Source: an uncultured Desulfovibrio sp. (GTDB taxonomy: Bacteria; Desulfobacterota; Desulfovibrionia; Desulfovibrionales; Desulfovibrionaceae). From it: a stretch of DNA of 23,468 nucleotides. Shown piece by piece: positions 7,901 through 16,082 of the stretch (the stretch's first letter is position 1; each line of letters starts with the position of its first letter). The translations under genes and the position numbers were made by a program. The stretch covers positions 1-23,468 of the forward strand of contig NZ_CASDOY010000027.1 of NCBI RefSeq assembly GCF_949282365.1. Direction: 5' to 3'. Under the pieces are notes generated by a model. That model saw only the letters and a list, made by a program, of their open reading frames with translations. It ran no database searches and was not told the origin of the DNA.

Positions 7901-10840
7901 GTGGTGACCAACAACGGTCTCAGCGTTGAAGGCGGCACCCTGACCGTCACCGACTCGCTGAAGAGTAGCGAGGATGGGGACGGTACAAAGGGCATCAATG
8001 TCAGCGGCAACGGTGTGCTCAGTGCGGCCAACGATTTGCTGGTGAAGAACGACGAGAGCATCACCCTCGCTGACGGTCTGAGCAAGCTCTACCTGGAAAA
8101 CGGTGGCACGCTCGCTGTGACCGGTCTTGGCAGCATTTCCACTGCCGATATGCAGACCTACCACAGCGTCCTGGTGACCGAGAATAGCACCGGCCTCATC
8201 AAGTACGAAGGTGCTGCCATCGAAGTCTCTGAGGATGACAAGACTGCATCCGGCAACCTGCAGGGGTCCGTTGCTGAAAGTACCGGTGCACTGCTGGACG
8301 GCGCGACCGTGGAATACACCGGCGAGAACCTCACCAGCCAAACCACCGTCGCGGGCGGTTACGGCGCTGATGCCATCGTCATCACCAATGCTGATGAGGG
8401 CGCTCATACGGTCACTGTCACGAACGACCTGACCCTGACGGGGGATGGCAACGGTACCCTGATCAACGTAACAAATGAGAATGCCACTCTCGACACCGTC
8501 ACTGTCAGCGATGGCAAGACCCTCAACCTGGGCAATGCGGCGGCCGAGATCAACAACGGTACGCTGGAGGCCACAGTGGAGCTGGGGGATAATTCCACCC
8601 TCAATGCCGCCGCGGGCGACTATGCTGTCGAGAAAGTAACAGCAGGTCAGAATGGTCAGGGTACGGTCAATGCGACCGCCGGCGTCAACCTGGAGATAGG
8701 CCAGATCGGTGAAGAGGGAAAGGCTGTCGCAGCCGTGACCGCCGACGGCGGCAACCTGGCGGCTGAAGATATCCATACCCAGTCTACCAACGTGACCAAC
8801 GGCGGTAGCCTTACCGCCACGAATCTGACCTCTGAAAAGGAGGTCAGCATCGATGACGGCCAAGCCACTATCAATACGATCAATGCCAACGACGATGTCT
8901 CCATCACCAATGGCGCCACGGTAACTATCGATACGATGAACCTGGCGGCTAACAAAGATCTCACTATTGGTACCGCGGACGATACCAAGGGGAACCTGGC
9001 GGTATCCATCAACACGCTGAATACTGAAGGTGGGGGCGCCCTTGTCTTTGACCCTGACTGGAATGTTGCCTCCAACACATATGCCACAGCTGAAATGAAT
9101 TATGAAGCCGCTACAGGCTACAATGTATTGAACAACAATATGCTTGTCGGCCGTAACAATTATGTGGCTTATGGTACCGCCAATACAGCCTGGTTGCCTT
9201 CTGTTGTCCAAAACCAGCTGGGTACCGGCCTGAGCAGGGATGGTATCGGCTCTGCGCTTGGTCTGTACCGCCCGCTGAAAATCGCTACTGGCTACGGTCT
9301 GGAAGTCAACAGCACCATGAACTACGATGGGGTAATGGCAGGATATACTGCTAACACCGCCAACTTCGCTGCCAATAGCCTGCTGGTGATCAATGGAGCC
9401 GATGCCGGCATCGCTGCCGGTAACGCCGCCATCGCCTTTGAAACTCCCGGCACCCTCAATGTGGCCGACGGCGCCAAACTGCTGATCACGGATGCCGTGG
9501 TCGGGCAGAACTACACCATCGTGGGGAATGTCGCCATCGCGACTGTTGACGGCTGGAAGAACAATGTGCTGGAATCCACCACGGACATGATCTCGCTGGG
9601 GGATGCCACCTATAATGACGTGACCGACACTGTCACCACCATCGCCCAGCGCAACGACGCCCACACTGTCTTCCCCGGCCTGAGCCATGAGCTGGCCAAT
9701 GGGGTCAATACGCTGTACGGTCGGGGGCTCAACGACGTGGACGCCAACGACATGGGCGTGCGCTTCCTGAGCCGCGCCACGGACAACCGCTTCCTGGGCG
9801 CGGACAAGCAGGCCGCGGCCAGCACCATCGAAAGCGCGGCCCGCATGGCCTTTGCCGGCGCCGTGCCGCAGATGACCAGGATGGCCTCCGACGCGGCCAC
9901 CAACGCCGTGGTCAACCGTCTGGGCTTCGCCAACCCCGTTGACGGCGCGCAGGCCATGAACGCCGAAGGCAAGATCGTGGACCGCCGCACCACGGGCTTC
10001 GCCCTGTGGATCGCGCCCCTGTGGCAGAACATGCACGGCTGGGGCATGGAGGCCGGCGATCTGGATTACGGCTTCAACGGCAACCTGGGCGGCGTCTCGC
10101 TGGGCGCCGATTACACCTTCGAGAACGCCATCCGCGCCGGTATCACCTTCAACATCGGCGGCGGCTATGCCGAATCCAGCGGCGGCGACCTCAACAGCAC
10201 CGAAAACCGCATGACCTTCTGGGGCCTGGGCGCCTACGCCGGCTGGAACTACCAGAACTTCGGCCTCATGGCCGACGTCTCCTACACCAGCACCTGGAAC
10301 GACCTGTCCCAGGATATGGACGGCCGCATGGGCATGGGCGACCTGGAAGCCGACGTGCAGGCCACGGCCATCTCCGCCGGCCTGCGTGCCGAATACAAGC
10401 TGGAGACCAGCGCCCTGGACATCATCCCGCACATCGGCGTGCGCTACATGAGCCTCAACACCTGGGGCTATGACGTGGACACCCACGGCGGCACGGTGCT
10501 GGAAGGCGACGGCTTCCATCAGGACATCTGGACCTTCCCCATCGGCGTGACGTTCAGCAAGGAGATCACCATGGACAGCGGCTGGTTCTTCAAGCCCAGC
10601 GTGGACTTCAGCGTGATCCCGGCCGCCGGCGACATCAAGGCCAAGGAAGACGTGCGCTTCACCGGCCTGCCCGGCTCCTATGAAGTGGAGACCCAGATGA
10701 TGGATTACCTCACCTGGCAGGGCGGCGTCGGCATCCAGCTGGGCAACGACAACCTGAGCTTCGGTGTCAACTACACCCTGCAGGCCGGCCAGAACACCAC
10801 CGGCCACGGTGTGTTCGGCAACTTCCGCTACGAGTTCTAA
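4961..10840 (+). CDS. Giant type Va autotransporter
   Basis: A 1959-residue secreted or surface protein. The start at 4961 is chosen for GGGAG (4950-4954) 6 nt upstream; a GTG at 4910 would also be in frame. Residues 1-47 form a long, basic extended signal (NRYRAVLKKCH, then a hydrophobic GSLAVAGMLVMGGAAAAGA stretch). Residues about 60-890 are glycine/threonine-rich beta-helix passenger with recurrent GG(S/N)YVRG, VVGGG(L/M)A and (V/L)VGGN motifs in three super-repeats. Residues about 890-1600 are a second, less regular beta-helix region (for example TVSDGKTLNLGNAAAEINNG). Residues about 1676-1959 are the autotransporter beta-barrel, ending in NFRYEF with the terminal aromatic residue typical of BamA substrates. 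No protease or lipase motif was recognised, so an adhesin-like or structural role is inferred. The barrel end is visibly more GC-rich than the passenger. Confidence 0.92.
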   Translation: MQLTKGAIGNLINRYRAVLKKCHLMNVFGSLAVAGMLVMGGAAAAGAANLALEGQDNYDSAEHPQVNNLMGGWLYQGVASAEDREPVNGDISLTVEGGTISEIIGGSYVRGENAAIDKVTLGDISTTISGEATSSQFVVGGSKIANDANAALTTGKTTLTIENGTFGSAETTGYELVMGGNYVKTGTNTSNTATTKGSSVVVNDGTFHASVVGGSVAHNYSGTGKSNVADNGDTSVTIDGGTFSPSNSATSVTGGINLKAAIIGGGLAYGANTTTVLGSKDATVTSSVTISGESTVTSGKVVAGSVVANGGYAAIVHGDTLLSMDGGTVNDDLVGGGMVQDAGELSTEEGQPDHNLIVTGDAAVTVAGGAATGEIVGGNYVRGDGSARVANSLVTITGGKFAAADVTQNKAQYVIGGNKSMAYAGDTATTLVEGDSGVFVNGDVTITDGAVVGGSMAKAQGTGHATATVEGNSGVQVDKGELAGVVGGGLAETYYSHADGLASSQVGGFDVEGTSFVAINGGSINGIAYGAVEANAGTSSAAVVGGGMANGAGASATVDNTNVSITGGTIDGKVVAGGLATNGGTTTVGESTLLTMTGGKVSGDLVGGNLLEKNGKEGSLITSTTVNVEGGTVAGEIYGGSYVRNTTATSAVENATVNISGGTIGATEPQGWAQYVVAGGKAMSNATEAESKVLENATVNISGGDITRGAVVGGGFARAQGSRGSATANVANSVVNLTGGSLTGVVGGGLAENLGTASSSATATANVTTASLTISGDVTVNGIIYKANDGKETTSSVAVIGGGLAYSKNGSKATASVETANTIVINGGTINGDVYAGGMADGKNASATVWTTNLIIKDGTFNGDIHAGGLSLNDGTVTSHGPSAVIFDGYDGFKGTVDGTLSIPDGAGDTPPTSTLVFKNYNSTFEGIATKFDKLNVSDGSTLELATLSTGTVVEGSTGIFNDGALTLASAGNVKAAAVDVVTNNGLSVEGGTLTVTDSLKSSEDGDGTKGINVSGNGVLSAANDLLVKNDESITLADGLSKLYLENGGTLAVTGLGSISTADMQTYHSVLVTENSTGLIKYEGAAIEVSEDDKTASGNLQGSVAESTGALLDGATVEYTGENLTSQTTVAGGYGADAIVITNADEGAHTVTVTNDLTLTGDGNGTLINVTNENATLDTVTVSDGKTLNLGNAAAEINNGTLEATVELGDNSTLNAAAGDYAVEKVTAGQNGQGTVNATAGVNLEIGQIGEEGKAVAAVTADGGNLAAEDIHTQSTNVTNGGSLTATNLTSEKEVSIDDGQATINTINANDDVSITNGATVTIDTMNLAANKDLTIGTADDTKGNLAVSINTLNTEGGGALVFDPDWNVASNTYATAEMNYEAATGYNVLNNNMLVGRNNYVAYGTANTAWLPSVVQNQLGTGLSRDGIGSALGLYRPLKIATGYGLEVNSTMNYDGVMAGYTANTANFAANSLLVINGADAGIAAGNAAIAFETPGTLNVADGAKLLITDAVVGQNYTIVGNVAIATVDGWKNNVLESTTDMISLGDATYNDVTDTVTTIAQRNDAHTVFPGLSHELANGVNTLYGRGLNDVDANDMGVRFLSRATDNRFLGADKQAAASTIESAARMAFAGAVPQMTRMASDAATNAVVNRLGFANPVDGAQAMNAEGKIVDRRTTGFALWIAPLWQNMHGWGMEAGDLDYGFNGNLGGVSLGADYTFENAIRAGITFNIGGGYAESSGGDLNSTENRMTFWGLGAYAGWNYQNFGLMADVSYTSTWNDLSQDMDGRMGMGDLEADVQATAISAGLRAEYKLETSALDIIPHIGVRYMSLNTWGYDVDTHGGTVLEGDGFHQDIWTFPIGVTFSKEITMDSGWFFKPSVDFSVIPAAGDIKAKEDVRFTGLPGSYEVETQMMDYLTWQGGVGIQLGNDNLSFGVNYTLQAGQNTTGHGVFGNFRYEF
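5230..7610 (+). repeat. Three ~265-residue super-repeats in the autotransporter passenger
   Basis: The block beginning at GG(S/N)YVR(G/N) recurs at about 5271, 6091 and 6875, giving periods of roughly 820 and 785 bp. Each block passes through the same order of landmarks: (Q/S)(Y/F)VV/I-GG-K, GAVVGGSMA(K/R)AQG or equivalent, GVVGGGLAE, AAVVGGGMANG or equivalent, KVVAGG(L/V)A(T)NGG, and T(L)LxMxGGxVxxDLVGG. The copies are diverged, so this is an old internal triplication of a repeat that is itself made of short beta-helix rungs. Borders are approximate. Confidence 0.8.
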
Positions 10841-10892
10841 ACCGCCAACCCCGAGGAGGCGGCCGGAGAGAGTCCCGGCCGCCGCCTCCCGC

Positions 10893-10930
10893 AAGCCGGT
10901 CTTCCTGCCTTCCGGGAGACCGGCTTTGTT
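10893..10930 (+). terminator. Terminator after the autotransporter
   Basis: AAGCCGGTCT (10893-10902) pairs with AGACCGGCTT (10917-10926), followed by TGTT. A further GC-rich imperfect hairpin of GAGGCGGCCGG type lies just before it at about 10855-10888. The T-tail is short and broken, so efficiency is uncertain. Confidence 0.75.
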
Positions 10931-11263
10931 CTGGCGGCCTGACGGCCGTGGCCCACGGCGGCGGGACGGAGCGCACGCTCCCGCCGTCCGCGAGGCCGGG
11001 ACGCTCCCGTGCCCGCGGCCAGTCCGCCCCGCAACGGCCGGCCCTGCAGCTCTGTCTGTATGGACGTCGGTCCCTGTGGCGCGCTATGCTGGCTTCGGAC
11101 AGGCCCGCACGCTCCCGCCGCCCGCAAGGAGGCCCTCCCCGTACCCGCGGCCAGTCCGCCAGTACCGGCCGCCGTCCGATGTTCCGGGCCAGGCCTCCTG
11201 CCGATGCATCGGCCCGGGGCTCCGGCCCGACACCCACCCCCAACCAGACCGAGGAACCATCCC
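10931..11263. repeat. Intergenic stretch with a ~55-bp imperfect direct repeat
   Basis: GCACGCTCCCGCC begins at 10973 and again at 11107. Both copies end in CCCGCGGCCAGTCCGCC (near 11011-11027 and 11134-11150). The copies are 134 bp apart in the same orientation and differ by substitutions and small indels. A weak sigma70-like pair, TGGACG (11061-11066) and TATGCT (11084-11089), spaced 17 nt, might serve the lipoprotein gene. I see no gene in this stretch. Confidence 0.6.
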
Positions 11264-11827
11264 ATGCCCCGTCTTTCCCGCTTCCTGCCCTGCCTTGTCC
11301 TGCTCCTGTCCCTGCCCCTGTCCGGCTGCCTGAACACCGGCCCGGATCTGGTCTGCGTGGATGTGGAACGCGTCCTGAGCCAGTCCAAAGCCGCGCAGCA
11401 GGCCAACGAGCATCTGGGCAAGGTCCAGACCATTTTGCAAAACGGTCTGGCCGCCTATCAGGAGGAATTGAAGAAAAGCCCTGAAGAGAAGCGCCAGCAG
11501 GAACTGCGGCAGGGCCTGGCCGTGCTGCAGCGCCAGCTGGCCCTGGAACAGGCCGCGGCCCGCGAGGTGGTCAGCAAGCACATGCTGGCCCAGATCGAGG
11601 CCTGGCGCGCCGACAAGGGCGACGTGGCCGTCATGGCCCGCCAGAACCTGCTGGCCGCTCCCGCCGGTCTGGACATCACCGACGAGATCATCCGCCGCAT
11701 GGATGCCGGCAGCGTCACCTTTGCCGACCTGCCCCGCGTCAGCATCCGCACCCAGGCCGACACGCCGGAAGAAAAGGCCCCGGCCGAGAAAAAGGCGCCT
11801 GCCGCCAAAAAGAGCGAGAAAAAATAA
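11264..11827 (+). CDS. OmpH/Skp-like lipoprotein
   Basis: A 187-residue precursor. Residues 1-21 are a lipoprotein signal peptide with the lipobox LSGC, giving a lipidated Cys22. The mature part begins LNTGPDLVCVDVERVLSQSK, the pattern seen at the start of OmpH/Skp periplasmic chaperones (a short strand, then VERVL). A long charged helical region (about 45-110) follows, with LGKVQTILQNGLAAYQEELK and QELRQGLAVLQRQLALEQAA, forming the expected coiled-coil arm. The C-terminus is a lysine/alanine/proline tail. Skp itself is soluble; a lipid-anchored relative is the inference here. GAGG (11251-11254) lies 9 nt before the ATG. It follows a large autotransporter gene, a potential outer-membrane client, though the two are separated by a terminator and 420 bp. 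Confidence 0.75.
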   Translation: MPRLSRFLPCLVLLLSLPLSGCLNTGPDLVCVDVERVLSQSKAAQQANEHLGKVQTILQNGLAAYQEELKKSPEEKRQQELRQGLAVLQRQLALEQAAAREVVSKHMLAQIEAWRADKGDVAVMARQNLLAAPAGLDITDEIIRRMDAGSVTFADLPRVSIRTQADTPEEKAPAEKKAPAAKKSEKK

Positions 11828-11976
11828 CTCCCCGTACCGGGAGGCCGCGACAGCCCCCGGAGCCCGCACGGTGCGCCGCACGACGGCAAGAGCGGCAGGG
11901 CCCCCGTCCGCCGCACCCGGCGCATGACCGGCGCGCCACCGTCCCGATCCGCAACACCAGCCACAAGGAGCAAACC

Positions 11977-12297
11977 ATGCCCGCCCTGAAAAAGACCCCC
12001 GCCAACAGCCCCGCCCCGGAACAGCAGGCCGATGCGCCGCAGCTGCGCGTGGCCATGCTGCCCGCCCCCGCCCTGGAGACCATCTATGCCAATGCCTTCC
12101 AGACCACCTTCGCCCGCGGCGAGATCCTGCTCACGGCCTGCGTGAGCCGCCAGGAAAACGATGCCCAGGGCCCGGTGCTGGCCGTGCAGCCGCAAAAAGC
12201 CATCGGCATGAGCCCTGAAAGCGCCAAGCGCCTGGCCGCCGCCCTGGCCCAGGCCGTGCAGCAGTACGAGGCCCGCTTCGGCGAGATCGCCCTCTAG
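11977..12297 (+). CDS. DUF3467 family protein
   Basis: A 106-residue cytoplasmic protein. After a short proline/alanine-rich start, residues about 36-102 match my memory of the DUF3467 layout: IYANAFQTTFARGEILLTAC (the YSN-F strand region), then IGMSPESAKRLAAALAQAVQ and QYEARFGEI (the SPxxAKxLxxALxxxxxxYExxFG helix). The function of the family is not established. AAGGAG (11968-11973) lies 3 nt before the ATG, or GGAGC slightly closer. The gap from the lipoprotein gene is 149 nt with no clear terminator, so they may share a transcript. The 67/68-bp repeat cluster begins within 50 bp of the stop. Confidence 0.8.
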   Translation: MPALKKTPANSPAPEQQADAPQLRVAMLPAPALETIYANAFQTTFARGEILLTACVSRQENDAQGPVLAVQPQKAIGMSPESAKRLAAALAQAVQQYEARFGEIAL

Positions 12298-12314
12298 GCT
12301 CAGGACGACATTTT

Positions 12315-12509
12315 GTTTTGAGGGGGAAGGGACCCCTTTGCCTTGCTGTCGATGCCCGTAGCTTCCTGCGTCGCAACGGGCACGGCCTCCGGCCGCCATC
12401 CGGTCGCGCCTTGCTGTCGATGCCCGCAGCTTCCTGCGTCGCAACGGGCACGGCCTCCGGCCGCCATTCGGGTCACTGCTTGCGGCAAACGGGGAGCTCC
12501 CCCCAAAAC
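12315..12509. repeat. Second cluster of the 67/68-bp repeat, with inverted flanks
   Basis: About two units of the repeat seen at 1-190 occur here, with GCTTCCTGCGTCGCAACGGG starting at 12361 and 12429 (period 68). Both copies carry CTGCG where all three copies at the left end carry CTCCG. The cluster is bracketed by GTTTTG-A-GGGGGA-CCCC (12315-12336) and its approximate inverse GGGG-AGCT-CCCCCC-AAAAC (12491-12509). The whole block could therefore fold as one large stem or be a defined insertion unit. Confidence 0.85.
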
Positions 12510-12933
12510 TCCCATCTTCCCCAAAACCAGCCAATTTCTATGGACAAATGCGGGACGCATGGCGCAGACAGGCGGCACGCGGATCTTCCCGCCAGCCCCG
12601 TTTCCCGCCTTTCCCGTCCGTCCGGCGTGCCCCTTCCTGTCTGCGCGGCTGACCGTTTCCCGGCCGCGCCCTGCCCGGGCCGTTCTTGTGCGACAGCCGC
12701 GCGTCCCCTCACCGCCCTGCGCCCCTGCCCGCGCGGCTGCTCCATGCCGGACGGCCGTCCCGGGGGAGGGGCCGCCGGCCACGATCCGTGTACGCGTTTT
12801 TTATTGCTGCGCCACGGCGCGCATGCTACACTTCCGCGAACGCAGTCCAGCGCGACCGGGAAGATTGCGCTCCGGCGGGGGATGCCGGGCCGTGCGTGCG
12901 GCGCTGCGCCTTCCAGACCTTCAAGACAGGAGC
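12510..12933. other. Non-coding leader region upstream of the antiporter gene
   Basis: Frames that cross this stretch are extensions of the antiporter frame with unnatural proline/arginine-rich composition. It contains one convincing promoter (12804-12832) and the antiporter ribosome binding site at 12928-12932. I see nothing else in it. Confidence 0.6.
12804..12832 (+). promoter_or_regulatory. Sigma70-type promoter of the antiporter gene
   Basis: TTGCTG (12804-12809) and TACACT (12827-12832) are spaced 17 nt, with an extended -10 TG one base before the hexamer. This predicts a leader of about 100 nt. Confidence 0.6.
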
Positions 12934-12939
12934 ATGTTC

Positions 12940-14478
12940 ATGGATCCGTTTGACGCGGGTTGGCTTTCCCTGTTGCCGCCCATCATCGCCATCACCCTGG
13001 CCCTGATCACCAAGGAAGTCATCTCCTCCCTCTTCCTCGGCATTCTCAGCGGCACCGTCATCTATTGCCTGGGCATGGGCACGGGCGACATGATCATCAA
13101 GCCCGTGGAGATCGCCTTCACCACCATGGTGAACAAGGTCGATTTCAACATCATCATCTTCTGTACCCTGCTGGGCGCCCTGGTGTTCACCATCTCGCGC
13201 GCCGGCGGCACACGGGCCTACGGCAACTGGGCCACCAAGCGCATCAAGAGCAAGCGCGTGGCCATGCTCTCCACCGGCGGTCTGGGGGCCTTCATCTTCA
13301 TCGACGACTATTTCAACTGCCTCACCGTGGGCACGGTCATGCGCCCGGTGACGGACCGCTACAAGATCTCCCGCGCCAAGCTGGCCTACATCATCGACGC
13401 CACCGCCGCCCCCATCTGCATCATCGCGCCCATCTCCAGCTGGGCCGCCGCCGTGGGCAGCAACCTGAAAGCCACCGGCGCCTTCGAGAGCGATTTCGCC
13501 GCCTTCGTGGCCACCATCCCCTACAACTTCTACGCCCTGTTCTCCCTCATCATGGTGATCATGGTCTGCCTGGTGGACTTCGACTTCGGCCCCATGCGCA
13601 AGTCCGAACTACGCGCCCGGCAGGGCGAGCTGGGCAACGTGGATGCCGAACAGGCCGAGATGGGCGCCAGCGCCAGGGGCCACCTGATGGACATGCTCGT
13701 GCCCATCGGCAGCCTGATCGTCTTCGCCGTGCTGGCCCTGCTCTACAGCGGCGGCTACTGGGGCACGGATCCCGCCTACCACACCCTGGCGGGCGCCTTC
13801 GGCAACTGCAGCGCTTCCAAGGCCCTGGTCTGGGCCTCCTTCGGCGCGCTGACCGTGGCCTTCTTCATGTTCGTGCCGCGCGGCCTCATGAGCCTCAAGG
13901 CCTTCATGGACTGCGCCGGTGAAGGCATGAAGGCCATGATGCCCGCCAACACCATCCTGGTGCTGGCCTGGGCCATCAGCGGCGTCTGCCGCGACCTTTT
14001 GCAGACCCCGCTCTTCGTCAAGACCCTGGTGGCCGACGGCGGCATCTCCGGCGGTCTGCTGCCCGCCATCATCTTCGTGGTGGCCGGTTTCCTGAGCTTC
14101 TCCACCGGCACCGCCTGGGGCACCTTCGGCATCCTGATCCCCATCGTGGTGCCCGTGGCCCAGGCCGTGGATCCCAACCTGGTGCTGATCTGCCTCTCCG
14201 CCACCCTGGCCGGCAGCGTCTTCGGCGACCACTGCTCGCCCATCTCCGACACCACCATCCTGTCCAGCGCCGGCGCGGGCTGCGCCCATCTGGAACATGT
14301 CTCCACACAGATGCTCTATGCCTGTGTGGTGGCGGCCAGCAGCGTGGTGGGCTATGTGGTCTCCGGCTTCCTGCACGGCAGCCTGCTGCCCGGTTTCGCC
14401 TCGGGCCTGGTCTTCATGATCGTGACCATGCTGGTGCTGCGCCAGCGCAGCAAGAGCAGGGAAGCCGCCGGGGCCTAG
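12940..14478 (+). CDS. NhaC-family Na+/H+ antiporter
   Basis: A 512-residue inner-membrane protein with about ten to twelve hydrophobic segments. Recognisable NhaC-type stretches are LLPPIIAITLALITKEVISS near the N-terminus, IFIDDYFNCLTVGTVMRPV, AAPICIIAPISSWAAAVGSN, GFLSFSTGTAWGTFGILIP and LAGSVFGDHCSPISDTTILS; the last two carry polar or charged residues conserved in ion-translocating helices. AGGAG (12928-12932) favours the ATG at 12940 (7-nt spacing) over the one at 12934 (1 nt). The family exchanges cations for protons, and some members couple to organic ions; the substrate here is unproven. It is transcribed toward the isethionate gene group and ends at a shared terminator, so functional linkage to that group is possible but not shown. 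Confidence 0.88.
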   Translation: MDPFDAGWLSLLPPIIAITLALITKEVISSLFLGILSGTVIYCLGMGTGDMIIKPVEIAFTTMVNKVDFNIIIFCTLLGALVFTISRAGGTRAYGNWATKRIKSKRVAMLSTGGLGAFIFIDDYFNCLTVGTVMRPVTDRYKISRAKLAYIIDATAAPICIIAPISSWAAAVGSNLKATGAFESDFAAFVATIPYNFYALFSLIMVIMVCLVDFDFGPMRKSELRARQGELGNVDAEQAEMGASARGHLMDMLVPIGSLIVFAVLALLYSGGYWGTDPAYHTLAGAFGNCSASKALVWASFGALTVAFFMFVPRGLMSLKAFMDCAGEGMKAMMPANTILVLAWAISGVCRDLLQTPLFVKTLVADGGISGGLLPAIIFVVAGFLSFSTGTAWGTFGILIPIVVPVAQAVDPNLVLICLSATLAGSVFGDHCSPISDTTILSSAGAGCAHLEHVSTQMLYACVVAASSVVGYVVSGFLHGSLLPGFASGLVFMIVTMLVLRQRSKSREAAGA

Positions 14479-14505
14479 GGCTCCCGCACCCCTGTCCGAA
14501 CGATG

Positions 14506-14539
14506 AAAAAGGCGCTTCCCCAAGGGAAGCGCCTTTTTT
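14506..14539. terminator. Bidirectional terminator between antiporter and regulator genes
   Basis: GGCGCTTCCC (14511-14520) and GGGAAGCGCC (14524-14533) pair perfectly over a CAA loop. AAAAA lies before the stem and TTTTTT after it, so it works for the + strand antiporter gene and for the minus-strand regulator gene. Confidence 0.95.
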
Positions 14540-14636
14540 CGTCCCCATCCTCCGCCCTGCCCGCGGGACGGGCTCGCGGACGGGGCGGACGGGCGGGCCC
14601 TCGGCAGGCGCGGGGACGGCGTCCCGCGGGAGGGCG

Positions 14637-16052
14637 TCAGTCCCTGTCCTCCGGGCGGCTCTCGTCCGCCGCCTGCTGGCGGCCGCCCTGCAGCTTGCGG
14701 AAGATGGTGCTGCGATTGACCTGGAACAGCTCGGAGACACGGCGCACCGAGCCGTGCACCTCGATGGCGCGACGCAAAAAATCCCGCTCCATGTCGGCCA
14801 TGATCTCGCGCAGGGGCCGCGCCTGCATGAGCACGGCGTCCAGATGTCCGCCGTCGGCATCGCGCAGGCCGCTGATGTTGGAAGGCAGGTCGCGGGGCGA
14901 GATGCGCGGGCCCTGGCGGGTGATGACCAGGCTGTGGACCAGGTTCTGCAATTCGCGCACATTGCCCGGCCAGCGGTACTGGGCCAGCATGTCCAGGGTG
15001 ATGTCCATGAAGGCCAGCTTCTTGTGGTACTTGGTGGTGTACTGGCGCAGGAAGAGCTCGGCCAGCACGCGCACGTCCTCGGGCCGTTCCCTGAGGGGCG
15101 GGATGCGCACCGTGCCCACGTTGAGGCGGTAATACAGGTCGCGGCGGAAGGTGCCGGCCTCCACGCATTCCTCCAGGTCGCGGTTGGTGGCGGCGATGAT
15201 GCGCACGTCCACCTTGCGGGGCTGGGAGCTGCCCACGCGCACGATCTCGTTGTCCTGCAGCACGCGCAGCAGGCGGGTCTGCATGGACAGGGGCAGCTCG
15301 CCCACCTCGTCCAGGAAGATGGTGCTGCCGTCGGCGATCTCGAAATAGCCCGGCTTGCCCTTGCTGGAAGCCCCGGTGAAGGCCCCGGGCACATAACCGA
15401 AGATCTCCGATTCCGTCAGGGTCTCGGAGATGCCGCCGCAGTCCACCTTGAGCAGGATCTTGTCCTTGCGGCGGCTCCAGCGGTGGGTCAGGCGGGCGAA
15501 CACGTCCTTGCCCACGCCGGTCTCGCCCATGATGAGCACCGTGGCGTCGGTGCCGGCGTAGCGCTTGAGCTCCACGGCCACCGACTGCATGGCGCTGCTG
15601 GCGAACACGGGCTCCAGGTCACGTCCCTGGGACTGGGCCACGAAGGCCAGCTTGTCGTTAATCTCCTTGATGAGCCTGCGCTGCTCGCCGGTCTGCTCGT
15701 TGAGCTCGGCCAGGCGGGTCTCGTCGCGCACGAAGGTCACCACCAGGCAGACCCGGCCGCGTTCGTCGAAAACGGGCGCGCCCGAGATGACGACGTTCTT
15801 GCCGTCCTTGAGCTTTTGCATGTAGGTGGCGGGCTTGCCGGTACGCACCACCTCCGGGTTCAGCGCCAGGTCGAAAAAGCCTTCGCTGACCAGGTCGCGC
15901 ACGTTCTTGCCCCGCAGGTCCCTGGCCGGCACTCCCACCAGATCGGCATACATCTGGTTGACATAGAGGGTGGTGCCCATGGCGTCGGAGATGAAGACGC
16001 CGTCAGAAATGGTATCGAGGATGGACGTGAAGAACTTGTGCCAGTTGACCAT
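14637..16052 (-). CDS. Sigma54-dependent PAS-domain transcriptional activator
   Basis: A 471-residue activator with three parts. A PAS sensor spans about 5-115 (LDTISDGVFISDAMGTTLYV at the front). An AAA+ domain spans about 148-385, with Walker A GETGVGKD (176-183), the sigma54-contact loop GAFTGA (223-228), Walker B TIFLDE (244-249) and the RWPGNVRELQNLVHSL segment at its end. A Fis-type helix-turn-helix spans about 425-455 (RRVSELFQVNRSTIFRKL). All ATPase landmarks are intact. AAAGGAG (16058-16064) lies 5 nt before the ATG. It is downstream of islB on the same strand, and a near-consensus sigma54 promoter precedes islA, so it is the obvious candidate activator of the isethionate genes. The PAS ligand is unknown; isethionate or a redox signal are guesses. 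Confidence 0.92.
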   Translation of the reverse strand: MVNWHKFFTSILDTISDGVFISDAMGTTLYVNQMYADLVGVPARDLRGKNVRDLVSEGFFDLALNPEVVRTGKPATYMQKLKDGKNVVISGAPVFDERGRVCLVVTFVRDETRLAELNEQTGEQRRLIKEINDKLAFVAQSQGRDLEPVFASSAMQSVAVELKRYAGTDATVLIMGETGVGKDVFARLTHRWSRRKDKILLKVDCGGISETLTESEIFGYVPGAFTGASSKGKPGYFEIADGSTIFLDEVGELPLSMQTRLLRVLQDNEIVRVGSSQPRKVDVRIIAATNRDLEECVEAGTFRRDLYYRLNVGTVRIPPLRERPEDVRVLAELFLRQYTTKYHKKLAFMDITLDMLAQYRWPGNVRELQNLVHSLVITRQGPRISPRDLPSNISGLRDADGGHLDAVLMQARPLREIMADMERDFLRRAIEVHGSVRRVSELFQVNRSTIFRKLQGGRQQAADESRPEDRD

Positions 16053-16082
16053 ATCCGCTCCTTTGGCAAGGCATGGGGGACC

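Noticed and set aside
6467..10894. Very long open frame on the minus strand antisense to the autotransporter
   Set aside because: Its histidine/valine/glycine-rich translation mirrors the repetitive sense gene, which has a signal, repeats and a complete barrel. It is a by-product of composition.
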